From positions 3,041,500 through 3,105,499 of the forward strand of contig NZ_CP036267.1 of NCBI RefSeq assembly GCF_007744255.1: a stretch of 64,000 nt of DNA. The letters are read 5' to 3'. Within the stretch, counting starts at the first letter, position 1, and each line of letters starts with the position of its first letter. Made by a program: the position numbers and the translations under genes. Below, in pieces: positions 1-7,012 of the stretch. The notes below the pieces were generated by a model. It had not been told where the DNA came from and did no database searches. It was given only the letters and a program-made list of their open reading frames with translations. Source of the DNA: Thalassoglobus polymorphus. Lineage in GTDB: Bacteria; Planctomycetota; Planctomycetia; Planctomycetales; Planctomycetaceae.

Positions 1-263
1 CGGCTGACAGAAGGATTGAGAACAGGAATTCGCTCTTCAACAGTCGAAGGTTCTACAGCCGGAGACTCCATAGCCGGAGGTTCCAATCCGGCATCGACAT
101 CCAGCTTCAACGCGGCTGTCAGCACCTGTTGCTGAACAAAAAATGCTTTTGCGTCTTCGTCTGACCGAAGGATCTCACGAACACGTTCAACACCTTCGTC
201 GCTAAGGGTGCCAGCCTCCCAGTCAAAGAGAAGCGATTCAAGTTCTTCCAGCTTTGAATTCAA
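1..263 (-). CDS. FecR/anti-sigma-like protein, N-terminal part (runs off window)
   Basis: About 87 residues are visible and the gene continues past base 1. It begins just after the sigma factor stop, with no ATG or GTG available in frame. The likely start is the TTG at 263, preceded by a GGGGG-rich ribosome site. The visible protein begins LNSKLEELESLL and continues as a small acidic helical domain (DWEAGTLSDEGV, then an EILRSDEDAKAFF stretch), then becomes rich in Pro, Glu and Val. In Planctomycetota, an ECF sigma factor of this type is usually followed by a FecR-like (often FecR plus LamG) membrane protein with just this N-terminal helical segment, which probably acts as the cognate sigma regulator. 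The FecR core itself lies outside the window, so the assignment rests on the N-terminus and on position. Confidence 0.6.
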   Translation of the reverse strand, partial: MNSKLEELESLLFDWEAGTLSDEGVERVREILRSDEDAKAFFVQQQVLTAALKLDVDAGLEPPAMESPAVEPSTVEERIPVLNPSVS

Positions 264-267
264 CTGA

Positions 268-789
268 TCAGCCCCCTGCCGTTGTACGTTGCTGAACACA
301 ATCGGCGAGTTGCCGACGAATTCGTAAAAGAGCCACTTTGACAGCTCCGGTTGTGCGATCCACCGATTCCGCAACATCGTCAATGGACATCGAACGGAAG
401 TAACGACGCTCGATCAACTCACGATTTGTGGGAGTCAGAACTTGCAAACAAGGCCGCAGTGCTTCTCGAATGATATCGATCTTCTCCGCCTGCTTCTCTG
501 CCTCAACACTCATCGCCTCAGCCAACTCGGCATCCAGTAAAAGTCGGTCTCGCTTACGATCCCGCAGATGAGCCAACACTTGAATCCGAGCAATCGCAAA
601 CGCCCATGGTAGAAACTCCCGGTCCTGCTTGAATTCACCAATCTTCCGCCACAGCACCAAATTTGTCTCTTGCACTACATCCGCCGCTCGACTGTGATCG
701 CCCACTAGAGAAAAGACGTACCCATAGATGCGGTTTTGGTGTTCAGTCAGGTGTCGAACAAAGATTTCAGAGTTGTCTGTCTGTTCCAT
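268..789 (-). CDS. ECF RNA polymerase sigma factor (Rhodopirellula/Verrucomicrobium type)
   Basis: A 173-aa sigma-70 family protein that should direct RNA polymerase to a specific promoter set. Sigma region 2 is visible near the N-terminus (HQNRIYGYVFSLVGD, then AADVVQETNLVLWRK). Region 4 is at the C-terminus, with a helix-turn-helix around MSIDDVAESVDRTTGAVKVA. The family with this QETNLVLW signature is the planctomycete/verrucomicrobial ECF group (TIGR02989 type). The frame is open back to 894, but the start at 789 (MEQTDNSE) gives the normal family length and has a GTAGGGA-like ribosome site upstream, whereas the extra N-terminal residues look non-coding. The FecR-like gene starts 4 bases after its stop, so the two are almost certainly co-transcribed as sigma factor and regulator. 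Confidence 0.9.
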   Translation of the reverse strand: MEQTDNSEIFVRHLTEHQNRIYGYVFSLVGDHSRAADVVQETNLVLWRKIGEFKQDREFLPWAFAIARIQVLAHLRDRKRDRLLLDAELAEAMSVEAEKQAEKIDIIREALRPCLQVLTPTNRELIERRYFRSMSIDDVAESVDRTTGAVKVALLRIRRQLADCVQQRTTAGG

Positions 790-881
790 AATCGGTTCCC
801 TACGAGAGCATTTACCGCATGCACCCATAAGGTTACACGATTTTTCAGAATTGTTGATCAATTCGACGATGAAACGATCTC

Positions 882-1022
882 TCAAGAAAGCCATATCGCT
901 TCAGGAACGCTCATCATTCCACTGACATCATAGGTGCAGGTGATGATGCCATTGAAGTCTTCAGCCGTCACCATTCGATTGGTGGAATCGTAGGTATTAG
1001 TGGTGATGACATCGGTCGCCAT
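882..1022 (-). pseudogene. YD/RHS-repeat protein fragment
   Basis: On the minus strand, bases 1022 to 882 read as about 46 residues beginning MATDVITTNTYDSTNRM. The stretch contains NTYDSTNRMVTAEDFNG and CTYDVSG, which is the tyrosine-aspartate (YD) repeat spacing of RHS/YD proteins, and it ends in a stop at 882-884. Nothing upstream in the frame continues the repeats (a stop follows within about 60 bases), so only about one and a half repeats survive. Intact RHS proteins are over a thousand residues long and carry polymorphic toxin ends. This is read as a relic; by-eye recognition only. Confidence 0.5.
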
Positions 1023-1202
1023 TTGCTGAAGTATGTCTTGCCTGTGGTTGAACGACTTGACTCTCTTCTTGGCTCATATATTGCTGAATCATTCCACGTC
1101 AACTCGGCATTCGCCACGCCCATTACTCCACTACATTACGTGCTGGGCGTGCCACTCAACGCCGAGAAGCAGGCACGAATTGATTTTTTATCCAACTTCT
1201 GA
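1023..1202 (+). pseudogene. Possible C-terminal fragment of an unknown protein
   Basis: Starting exactly where the YD fragment ends, the plus strand reads about 59 residues with protein-like composition (LLKYVLPVVERL, then ITPLHYVLGVPL, NAEKQARIDFL) and stops at 1200-1202. There is no start codon or ribosome site, and the stop overlaps the 3' end of the convergent 520-aa gene by 15 bases. No family was recognised. It may be the tail of a gene truncated by the rearrangement that left the RHS fragment, or a chance open frame. Confidence 0.25.
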
Positions 1203-2750
1203 AGCGAATACTGAGATACGCTCCGCTTGCTTTGACAACAGGTCCGCTACGAAAGGCGCCTTGTAAAACCGCTGCAATTCCCGATCGATCGTGTCAACTC
1301 CCACAAATTCGATGGTCCCGGATTGCTCGTCGCCAGTTGCTGTACCGAAATAGAAGAATGCGCATAGGGCTGTGTTATCGTCCTCCCGACCGGAGTCAAT
1401 CTGCCGTGTCACGCCAATCCACCGCTGCTCGGAGTTTCCCCACATCGGTCGTCCATGTTGGCGAAGATCCGTGAAGCCATCCAGAAGTAGCGGTCGAATC
1501 GAACCCCATTCAAGCATTAGTGAATCTCTCGCACCTGGAATTCGCACCTCCCGGTAGTTGTGGACGAAGTCCTCGATGAGCACTTTGGCGTCCGCAGAGG
1601 GATGCGCCTTGCCGATCACCGCAGACCAGTGCCCAATGACCTCGTTTTCGCTGCCTCCATCTGGTTGAGCTTTGGGTACTGCAGATTCGGCGAGGGCGAT
1701 ATTCTCCTGCCACCGATCCTTCATCGACTGCAGGCGATAGGGGTGCAATGAATTGTTCAGCATGCGTATCGTACCGGCGAATTCGTGGAATGTAATTCCG
1801 TTCACGTCGGTTATCCTCGTCAAGGGAGCCTTCTGGTCTTCGAGATCTGAGTAGCACGCCAAGACGACATGCCTGTGGTCATTTCCGTTAAACGAGCCAC
1901 GCCAACGTATGCTTCCCTTCGCTTGTGCCTCGAACAATACGTGGCTCAGCACACACATAAGGCACTTCCTCAGGTGGGCGTGAAACATCTCGAAACCAGC
2001 CCAGTTGGGAAAATCATACTCAAAGCGGTCCTGCTGTAGGTCAATCGCCTCGCCCTCGTAAGCGATCAATCGGGGCGTCCCCTCGATCATGGCACAATAC
2101 ATTCGGGAAATGGCTTCCGACGCCAGGTATTGCCCACCGCGATGGATGGACTGTCTCCAAGACTTCTCCGTGAATGCCTCGACATGCGGATACAAGTCGA
2201 CAGACACCTCGGGATAAAACAGCGTGTCTGCATAATGAAACTGGAGGAAACCGATTTGATCATTACCAAGGCTCCTCGCAATCGTCTCAACTGCCTTCTC
2301 GACGATGGGGCGCAACTCACCATACACATCTGCGAAAGCAATCACGTCTGGAGCAGGTTTGAATTCCTCGATTGGCGGAGTTCTTGAAACGTAATCGCAA
2401 AGCTTGAACTCGCCACAAGCGTCCGGAGCACAAGCGAAGTAGAGTTCCTGAGCGCCCTCGCTTTCAGTGCTTCTCACCGACATCAGAATCACGTGCGTCG
2501 GCTCAGGGTGAAAACGGTCTGTTTGGAAGATGCCCCAGTCAGGCTGGGAGTACTCCTCAATTGTGTATGGGGAAACGATGAACTGTTTCCCCAATTCCTC
2601 TGTGTGACGGCTCCACTCCGAGATAAGCTCCCAGCGAGTAGGAAGGCGGTGCCGGAGTTCAAACCATTGAAGGAGATCTAACTCCTTGCCAAGGTAAAAT
2701 TCTGCGACCTTCTCGGCGAGCGTCTCAACCTTATGGAAATCGCGTTGCAT
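1188..2750 (-). CDS. Hypothetical protein, 520 aa
   Basis: A long open frame with an ATG at 2750. No family was recognised. The protein has no signal peptide or obvious membrane helix and is rich in aromatic residues, Glu and Asp. Stretches such as WGIFQTDRFHPEPTHVIL, GFLQFHYADTLFYPEV and ALCAFFYFGTATGDEQ suggest a soluble alpha/beta protein, possibly of two similar halves. The conserved-looking cysteines (for example FACAPDACGEF) are not in a zinc-finger spacing. It lies between a YD/RHS relic and an IS3 relic, so it may be cargo of a decayed island, and an immunity-type or effector-associated role is possible but unsupported. The open length and even codon use support a real gene; the function is unknown. 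Confidence 0.6.
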   Translation of the reverse strand: MQRDFHKVETLAEKVAEFYLGKELDLLQWFELRHRLPTRWELISEWSRHTEELGKQFIVSPYTIEEYSQPDWGIFQTDRFHPEPTHVILMSVRSTESEGAQELYFACAPDACGEFKLCDYVSRTPPIEEFKPAPDVIAFADVYGELRPIVEKAVETIARSLGNDQIGFLQFHYADTLFYPEVSVDLYPHVEAFTEKSWRQSIHRGGQYLASEAISRMYCAMIEGTPRLIAYEGEAIDLQQDRFEYDFPNWAGFEMFHAHLRKCLMCVLSHVLFEAQAKGSIRWRGSFNGNDHRHVVLACYSDLEDQKAPLTRITDVNGITFHEFAGTIRMLNNSLHPYRLQSMKDRWQENIALAESAVPKAQPDGGSENEVIGHWSAVIGKAHPSADAKVLIEDFVHNYREVRIPGARDSLMLEWGSIRPLLLDGFTDLRQHGRPMWGNSEQRWIGVTRQIDSGREDDNTALCAFFYFGTATGDEQSGTIEFVGVDTIDRELQRFYKAPFVADLLSKQAERISVFASEVG

Positions 2751-3121
2751 AATAGAAGTCCTTAGCGCATCCGCTCGACGGAAAAATGATCAATCGCCAT
2801 GCCAACGGATATGTGTTTGACAGCAAAAAGTGCGGAAGAAGATTTCCTCACAGGGGACTCGTGCCACACTGCACGAGAGCAAGCGACGAAAAGAACGGGA
2901 GGGGATTCCCCCACGTTCTTTGTCTCCTGTTGGGCGTAGTCATGCTACCCGCAGACGCGCGGGGTTTCCAGTGAAACCCGCTGGGTGGCCCAACCCGACT
3001 TGTCGGTTGGGTCGCTTGAGCGACAAGATGAACTCACCATGAGCTTTCTTTTCAAGCGGAGTTGGTATGCCCCCCCAAAGTTTGATCCGGGGTTAAGAGA
3101 ATTCGAGTCGGGTCAGATCGG
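2751..3121. other. Intergenic region with three adjacent hairpins
   Basis: No convincing coding frame was seen on either strand; the short open frames here lack recognisable domains. The stretch holds the three-hairpin block at 2962-3024 and otherwise nothing I can identify. Confidence 0.5.
2962..3024. repeat. Cluster of three short inverted repeats
   Basis: Three hairpins follow each other: GGGTTTC (2962-2968) with GAAACCC (2973-2979); CCCAACCCGAC (2989-2999) with GTCGGTTGGG (3002-3011, one bulged C); and GTCGC-TTGA-GCGAC (3011-3024). They are directly visible. They could be a REP-like palindromic unit or a structured transcript end; no U-tract follows. Confidence 0.5.
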
Positions 3122-3341
3122 TCAAGCGGCAGCACATTGCGTGGAAAACTCTGCGGGGACGTGTCCGCTCAGCGAACGATGTGGGCGTCGCTCAATGGCC
3201 ATCACTCGCCAGCCCTTGATGACTGAGACGCCTCCGTAATGCTTACTCCAACGCATCCAGATCGATTCCTTGACCTCCAGCTTCACCTGCCTGCTACAGC
3301 TGCAAAATCTGCTCAGGGCTACGTCGTCGTCGCTTTGTTAT
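3122..3341 (-). pseudogene. IS3-family transposase remnant (OrfA start joined to OrfB end)
   Basis: On the minus strand the start of an IS3 OrfA is readable: TKRRRRSPEQILQL, then a stop and frame change, then a helix-turn-helix remnant (VKESIWMRWSKHYGG) that matches the usual EQTYYRWRKEYGG motif. It runs straight into the end of an OrfB integrase core, WRVMAIERRPHRSLSGHVPAEF, ending at 3122-3124; intact elements have a similar RPHSSLGGxTPAEF tail. An AGGAG ribosome site precedes what looks like a lost start codon (ATA at 3341-3339). About 1 kb of the normal element is missing between the two parts, so this is an internally deleted, inactive copy. Terminal inverted repeats were not located. 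Confidence 0.7.
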
Positions 3342-3745
3342 CAGAATCTCCTACGAGCATCATCGGTCCGTTAGACTCTCATATTATCTGGATCAGAAAA
3401 TGGGGCACACGCTCATGAGTACACGTGAGAAAATGATTTTCAAGGCCACGCCCCCCAACTTTTTCAGGTTTTCGTAGTAGGCGCCCAGCTTGTAAATCAC
3501 TCCAAACATCGCAATAATTTCCGAGTGCCTGGTCTGCCTTTTCCCAAACACCAAGGAAATGAACCATTCCACGTTTTTTTGCCAATTGCCCCATTTTTGT
3601 GTGCAATGAGTGAGAGATCTGGTGAAGGTTGTTGCGTTGGTTTTGAGATTCGATGTTCAATTTTTCCTATCGGGCTGTCGTCACGATTGTCTAAATCGCC
3701 CACAGCATCCCTGTAAGATCAAAAACTCGCACAAAACAGCGTTCA

Positions 3746-3818
<73 letters not shown>

Positions 3819-3824
3819 TTTCTT

Positions 3825-4010
3825 TTATGCGGCTTCCTGAGACTCTGGTTCTTGCGTGTCACCCAAAGTGTCACCCCGAACGCTTCTGAGTCGCTGAGAG
3901 AGCCCCTTTGCTTGCTGTGTGACATAAAATCTCATTGGTGTTGAAATGTCTTCGCGCCGCATCAATTGCTTCAAGTCGGCTGAGGGAGCTTCAGTTCGTG
4001 ACAGAATCTG
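3825..4010 (-). pseudogene. Tyrosine recombinase (integrase) C-terminal remnant
   Basis: On the minus strand, bases 4010 to 3825 read as about 60 residues: ILSRTEAPSADLKQLMRRED followed by ISTPMRFYVTQQAKGLSQRL, ending in a TAA at 3827-3825. This matches the end of phage-type integrases (SPADLKxLMRHExIxTTMRFYV), including the catalytic tyrosine in the RFYV motif. The frame breaks upstream at a run of eight C/G bases (4011-4018), and no further integrase motif is seen beyond. Its position directly beside the 3' end of the tRNA-Lys gene is the classic arrangement of an integrated element. No duplicate of the tRNA 3' end was found to mark a second attachment site. Confidence 0.7.
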
Positions 4011-4833
4011 CCCCCCCCTCGTCCAATGAGTTTCATGACGCGCAATAGCACCCCGCCCTCTCCGAAGAGATCGATTTGGTCAAATCATCAAATCGCGACA
4101 GAACAGGCATGATACGGGTGGATAAATTTGCGCCCCTGGCGACATGGTGTCCTGACGAAACGGTCCGTTTCCTTGTGGAAGTATTGTGGCCAAAATGACT
4201 TTCGCACCAAACAAACATTTTGTTGGCCTGTCAGTCAGTATTTCGGTGGAAGAGCAATCTTTTGAGAGCTCCGCGCCTGCTCTATCGAAATGATTCGTTG
4301 ATTTACCCGGGATTGAACAAATGATTTCCAGCATCATCTGGTGCAAACTTCACATTTGTCCAGTTCATCATGCCCCCTAACGACTGAGTCTTTCGAAGCG
4401 ATTTTCCAGCAAACCCTGTTGCAAAAAATGAACATGCTGACGCAGACCGACTTCAGTCACGGCGAATTTCTGAGTTTGAACGAAATTGAGCGTGTCCTAG
4501 TTTACGATTGTCAAATTCTCGTCCATAATTTTATTGTTGAGCTTCACACTGACGTCAGTGCGGAGAGCAACATCTTCACGCGGGCTGTAGTTATCTTACT
4601 CGTCGTCAGGTCTTGTCCTACCTGCCGGCGAGTTTTTTTTGTCACGACACTCTCGGGAAGCAATTCGTTGAGAGGACGGGACGAAGCACAAGAAGCAAAC
4701 AGTATGGCCCACGACGTATCACGGAACGCACAATTGTGATCCGCCGCGTTCGGCCTTTTGTCGATAGATAAGAACGCTGGTCAATCTGCAAATTCTAAAT
4801 GCCGCTGCGATTTCGCTTGTACAGCAGATCGAC
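4011..4833. other. Intergenic region, no gene recognised
   Basis: Short open frames exist on both strands (for example 4341-4739 plus, 132 codons), but none has a ribosome site, domain or protein-like composition that I trust. A perfect 14-base palindrome CACTGACGTCAGTG lies at 4547-4560. The stretch is probably decayed sequence left by the element that used the tRNA-Lys site. Confidence 0.5.
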
Positions 4834-4955
4834 TAAAGCATCTTCCGATTTGATTTGCAGTAAAACCGCTGCACCTTGGCTGGTCGTTGATCTCCCACAG
4901 TGGTGCCCCACCGGGGGCTAAATCGACACTGCACACCTATCCGAAAGATGCTCTA
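4834..4955. repeat. Miniature inverted-repeat element, family C (122 bp)
   Basis: The left end TAAAGCATCTTCCGAT (4834-4849) and right end ATCCGAAAGATGCTCTA (4939-4955) are imperfect inverted repeats of each other. The right end, read on the minus strand as TAGAGCATCTTTCGG, is the same sequence that starts the copy near 38224, and a close variant starts the copy at 11718. No coding capacity is seen. The last three bases of the right end form the TAG stop codon of the ThuA-like gene. Confidence 0.65.
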
Positions 4956-5912
4956 TTTCTTGAATGTTTCGCTGGAAACGTTTTCTGCTGTTGGAAAGTT
5001 CGTTGGAATTTTCTGAGTCACTTTTCCGGATGCAGCCCATTCTGTTCCACGCTGCAGTGACACTTTGAAACCGACACACTCCTGAGAGTAATCGGCGTGT
5101 CCCAGAGGAGTATGGAAAATTTTCCCTTTGCCGAACTCAATTGTCATCAGCATAGGCTCGTGACGTCCTGATCCACCATATTCCGGGCTGGCAAACGCCG
5201 TTGCCAGAATTTGCATGTTCTGTCCGGGACCACGCAGCATGTCGTACAGCTCGTCTTTCGCATGCATCCACTCTGCGGGCATGCCTTCCGTGATTGGATG
5301 CGAAGGGTCACGAACGACAACGGAGAATTCGTGCTGTGATCCGTGGTGTCCCCCTTTCCCCGGGGACTTGTCGATCACCTTCTTGCCGTTCTCATCAAGA
5401 TAGATGTACGGACCGGTTTTCTCATCGCGGTTGCCCCAACCACCGATGCCGATCATCTGGTTGTATTCTTGCCAGTCACCGAAAGAATTGTTTGCGGCAT
5501 GCACGATAACAAGCCCCCCGCCATTACGGACGAAATCAACGAACGCTTGTTGGGTCTCTTTCGGCCACGGAGCAGCACCGTAACCAAAGTTGGAAATGAC
5601 GACGTCGTACTTGCTGAAATCCGGCTTGAAATCAGGGTCCGTTTGCGGCTGTTTTACGGCAACGGTTTCCACTCCTTCCAAAGGATATTTCTTGAGCAGA
5701 TCCTCGCCTTTCCAAGTGAACTTTGACCGGGCGATGTCAACATCGAAGAGTCCGGTTTCTTCCAGGTATTGCTTCATCATCACCGTCGTTTTCGGCCAAG
5801 CGGCATGATTATTCTGCCCATCAATAATCAGGGCTTTCATGTCTGCAGCGATCCCGGAAGATGTTGCGAGCCCTAGCATTGCAAGCAGAGTCGTCACGCG
5901 AAGAAATATCAT
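4953..5912 (-). CDS. ThuA-like domain protein, secreted
   Basis: A 319-aa protein with an N-terminal signal peptide (MIFLRVTTLLAMLGLATSS, cleavage near GIAAD) followed by a ThuA-like (trehalose utilisation, glutamine-amidotransferase-like fold) domain. Visible family motifs include ALIIDGQNNHA at the first strand, YDVVISNFGYGAAPWP, the GGGLVIVHAANNSF turn, and HPITEGMPAEW with FHTPLGHADYS near the end. In planctomycetes these exported proteins occur with PVC cytochromes and sugar dehydrogenases and are thought to take part in carbohydrate turnover; the exact reaction is unknown. It appears to be a single-gene unit. Its stop codon lies inside the end of a miniature inverted-repeat element. Confidence 0.88.
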   Translation of the reverse strand: MIFLRVTTLLAMLGLATSSGIAADMKALIIDGQNNHAAWPKTTVMMKQYLEETGLFDVDIARSKFTWKGEDLLKKYPLEGVETVAVKQPQTDPDFKPDFSKYDVVISNFGYGAAPWPKETQQAFVDFVRNGGGLVIVHAANNSFGDWQEYNQMIGIGGWGNRDEKTGPYIYLDENGKKVIDKSPGKGGHHGSQHEFSVVVRDPSHPITEGMPAEWMHAKDELYDMLRGPGQNMQILATAFASPEYGGSGRHEPMLMTIEFGKGKIFHTPLGHADYSQECVGFKVSLQRGTEWAASGKVTQKIPTNFPTAENVSSETFKK

Positions 5913-5948
5913 AGGAAGGTCGTCCTGTTTAAGAGTATGAATGGTCTC

Positions 5949-6121
5949 TTAGAGCATTTCCAATGCTTCTCTTGTCCGCGAAGTACGTTTTCACAAGTCC
6001 ATACGCTGATACCACGAGACAGTACTGTTAAGACGGATATTAGATTTACTCTAGTGAGCAGCAGTCTATGAAGCCATGGAGCTGATCACCACGGATACTA
6101 CGAGCGCTGAAAATGCTCTAA
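5949..6121. repeat. Composite miniature inverted-repeat element, families A and C (173 bp)
   Basis: The element is bounded by a perfect 11-base inverted repeat, TTAGAGCATTT (5949-5959) and AAATGCTCTAA (6111-6121). Its left part, from CCAATGCTTCTCTTGTCC to about 6054, is nearly identical to bases 21478-21575. Its right part contains GCAGTCTATGAA, shared with the family C copy at 11718-11819. It therefore looks like one small element inserted in, or joined to, another. It fills the space between the ThuA-like gene and murB and has no open frame of note. Confidence 0.7.
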
Positions 6122-6133
6122 AGCCCGGAACGA

Positions 6134-7012
6134 TCACCAAATTTGAATTTCGGTTTCCAGGTCCACGCCGTGAACTTCATGGACTCTGGATTGAATGACA
6201 TCAATCAGGTTGATGACATCCTCTGCTTTCGCATTTTCGTGCGTGACGATGAAATTTGCGTGGCGATCGCTGACTTCGGCAGTTCCGATTTTCGTATTCT
6301 TCAAACCTGCTTGTTCGATGAGAGCCCCCGCGCTGAGTCCACGTGGATTCTTGAAAATGCAGCCAGCAGACTGGAAGGAAAACGGCTGCGCGGCCTTTTT
6401 TACGATCCAGATTTGTCGCATTCTTTTCGAGATTTCATCAGGATCATCGGGCGTCAATTCAAGAACTGCACTCAAAACGACAAGTTCGTTGATACTGCTG
6501 GTCCGGTAATCAAAGCTGAGCTCGTCTCCGGAGCGAGTGAAACGCTCGCCAGATGCAGTAAGAACATCGACGGACTTCACAAACTGTCCAATATCCCCAT
6601 GCCTCCCGCCTGAGTTCCCTTTCACGGCTCCTCCGATAGTTCCCGGAATGCCTATCAGATTTTCTAATCCTGCCAATCCGGCTCCGACAGCAGAGGAAAT
6701 TGTGTTCGAAAGCATCGCTGCGCCACCGGCACTGACGGTGTTTCCATCAACAGTAATCTCAGAGAATTCGTCTCCGGAAAGCTTGATCACCACGCCGGAA
6801 AAACCGTTGTCGCTCACGAGGATATTCGAGCCTCCGCCGAGGATTCGGATCGGAAGTTCTTCCGCCGAGACCGCTTTAACGACCTCCACCAGTTCCTCGG
6901 TGTTCCTCGGTTCTACGAATAATTGAGCCGGTCCTCCTACCCTTAACCAGGTATATGGAGCCAATGGTTCATCAATTTTTGTAATGTCAGAAAATTTATC
7001 GAGTGCGCTCAT
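6134..7012 (-). CDS. murB: UDP-N-acetylenolpyruvoylglucosamine reductase
   Basis: A 292-aa flavoprotein that reduces UDP-GlcNAc-enolpyruvate to UDP-MurNAc with NADPH in the cytoplasmic stage of peptidoglycan synthesis. The FAD-binding motifs TWLRVGGPAQLF and ILGGGSNILVSDNGF are near the N-terminus. GLENLIGIPGTIGGAV and the substrate/FAD loop FDYRTSSI follow, then the C-terminal domain with SAGCIFKNP, AGALIEQAGLK and VSDRHANFIV. The short length and SAGCxFKNP motif fit type II (Bacillus-like) MurB. The start at 7012 overlaps the end of murC by 17 bases, so the two are translated from one transcript in the order murC-murB. Confidence 0.97.
   Translation of the reverse strand: MSALDKFSDITKIDEPLAPYTWLRVGGPAQLFVEPRNTEELVEVVKAVSAEELPIRILGGGSNILVSDNGFSGVVIKLSGDEFSEITVDGNTVSAGGAAMLSNTISSAVGAGLAGLENLIGIPGTIGGAVKGNSGGRHGDIGQFVKSVDVLTASGERFTRSGDELSFDYRTSSINELVVLSAVLELTPDDPDEISKRMRQIWIVKKAAQPFSFQSAGCIFKNPRGLSAGALIEQAGLKNTKIGTAEVSDRHANFIVTHENAKAEDVINLIDVIQSRVHEVHGVDLETEIQIW

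Noticed and set aside
4341-4739. 132-codon open frame (plus)
   Set aside because: No ribosome site, no domain and unnatural composition; it lies in decayed sequence.
3819-4952. Second attachment site (copy of the tRNA 3' end)
   Set aside because: No copy of the GGTTCGAGTCC...CGGGGGCA segment was found downstream by eye, so the island boundary cannot be set.
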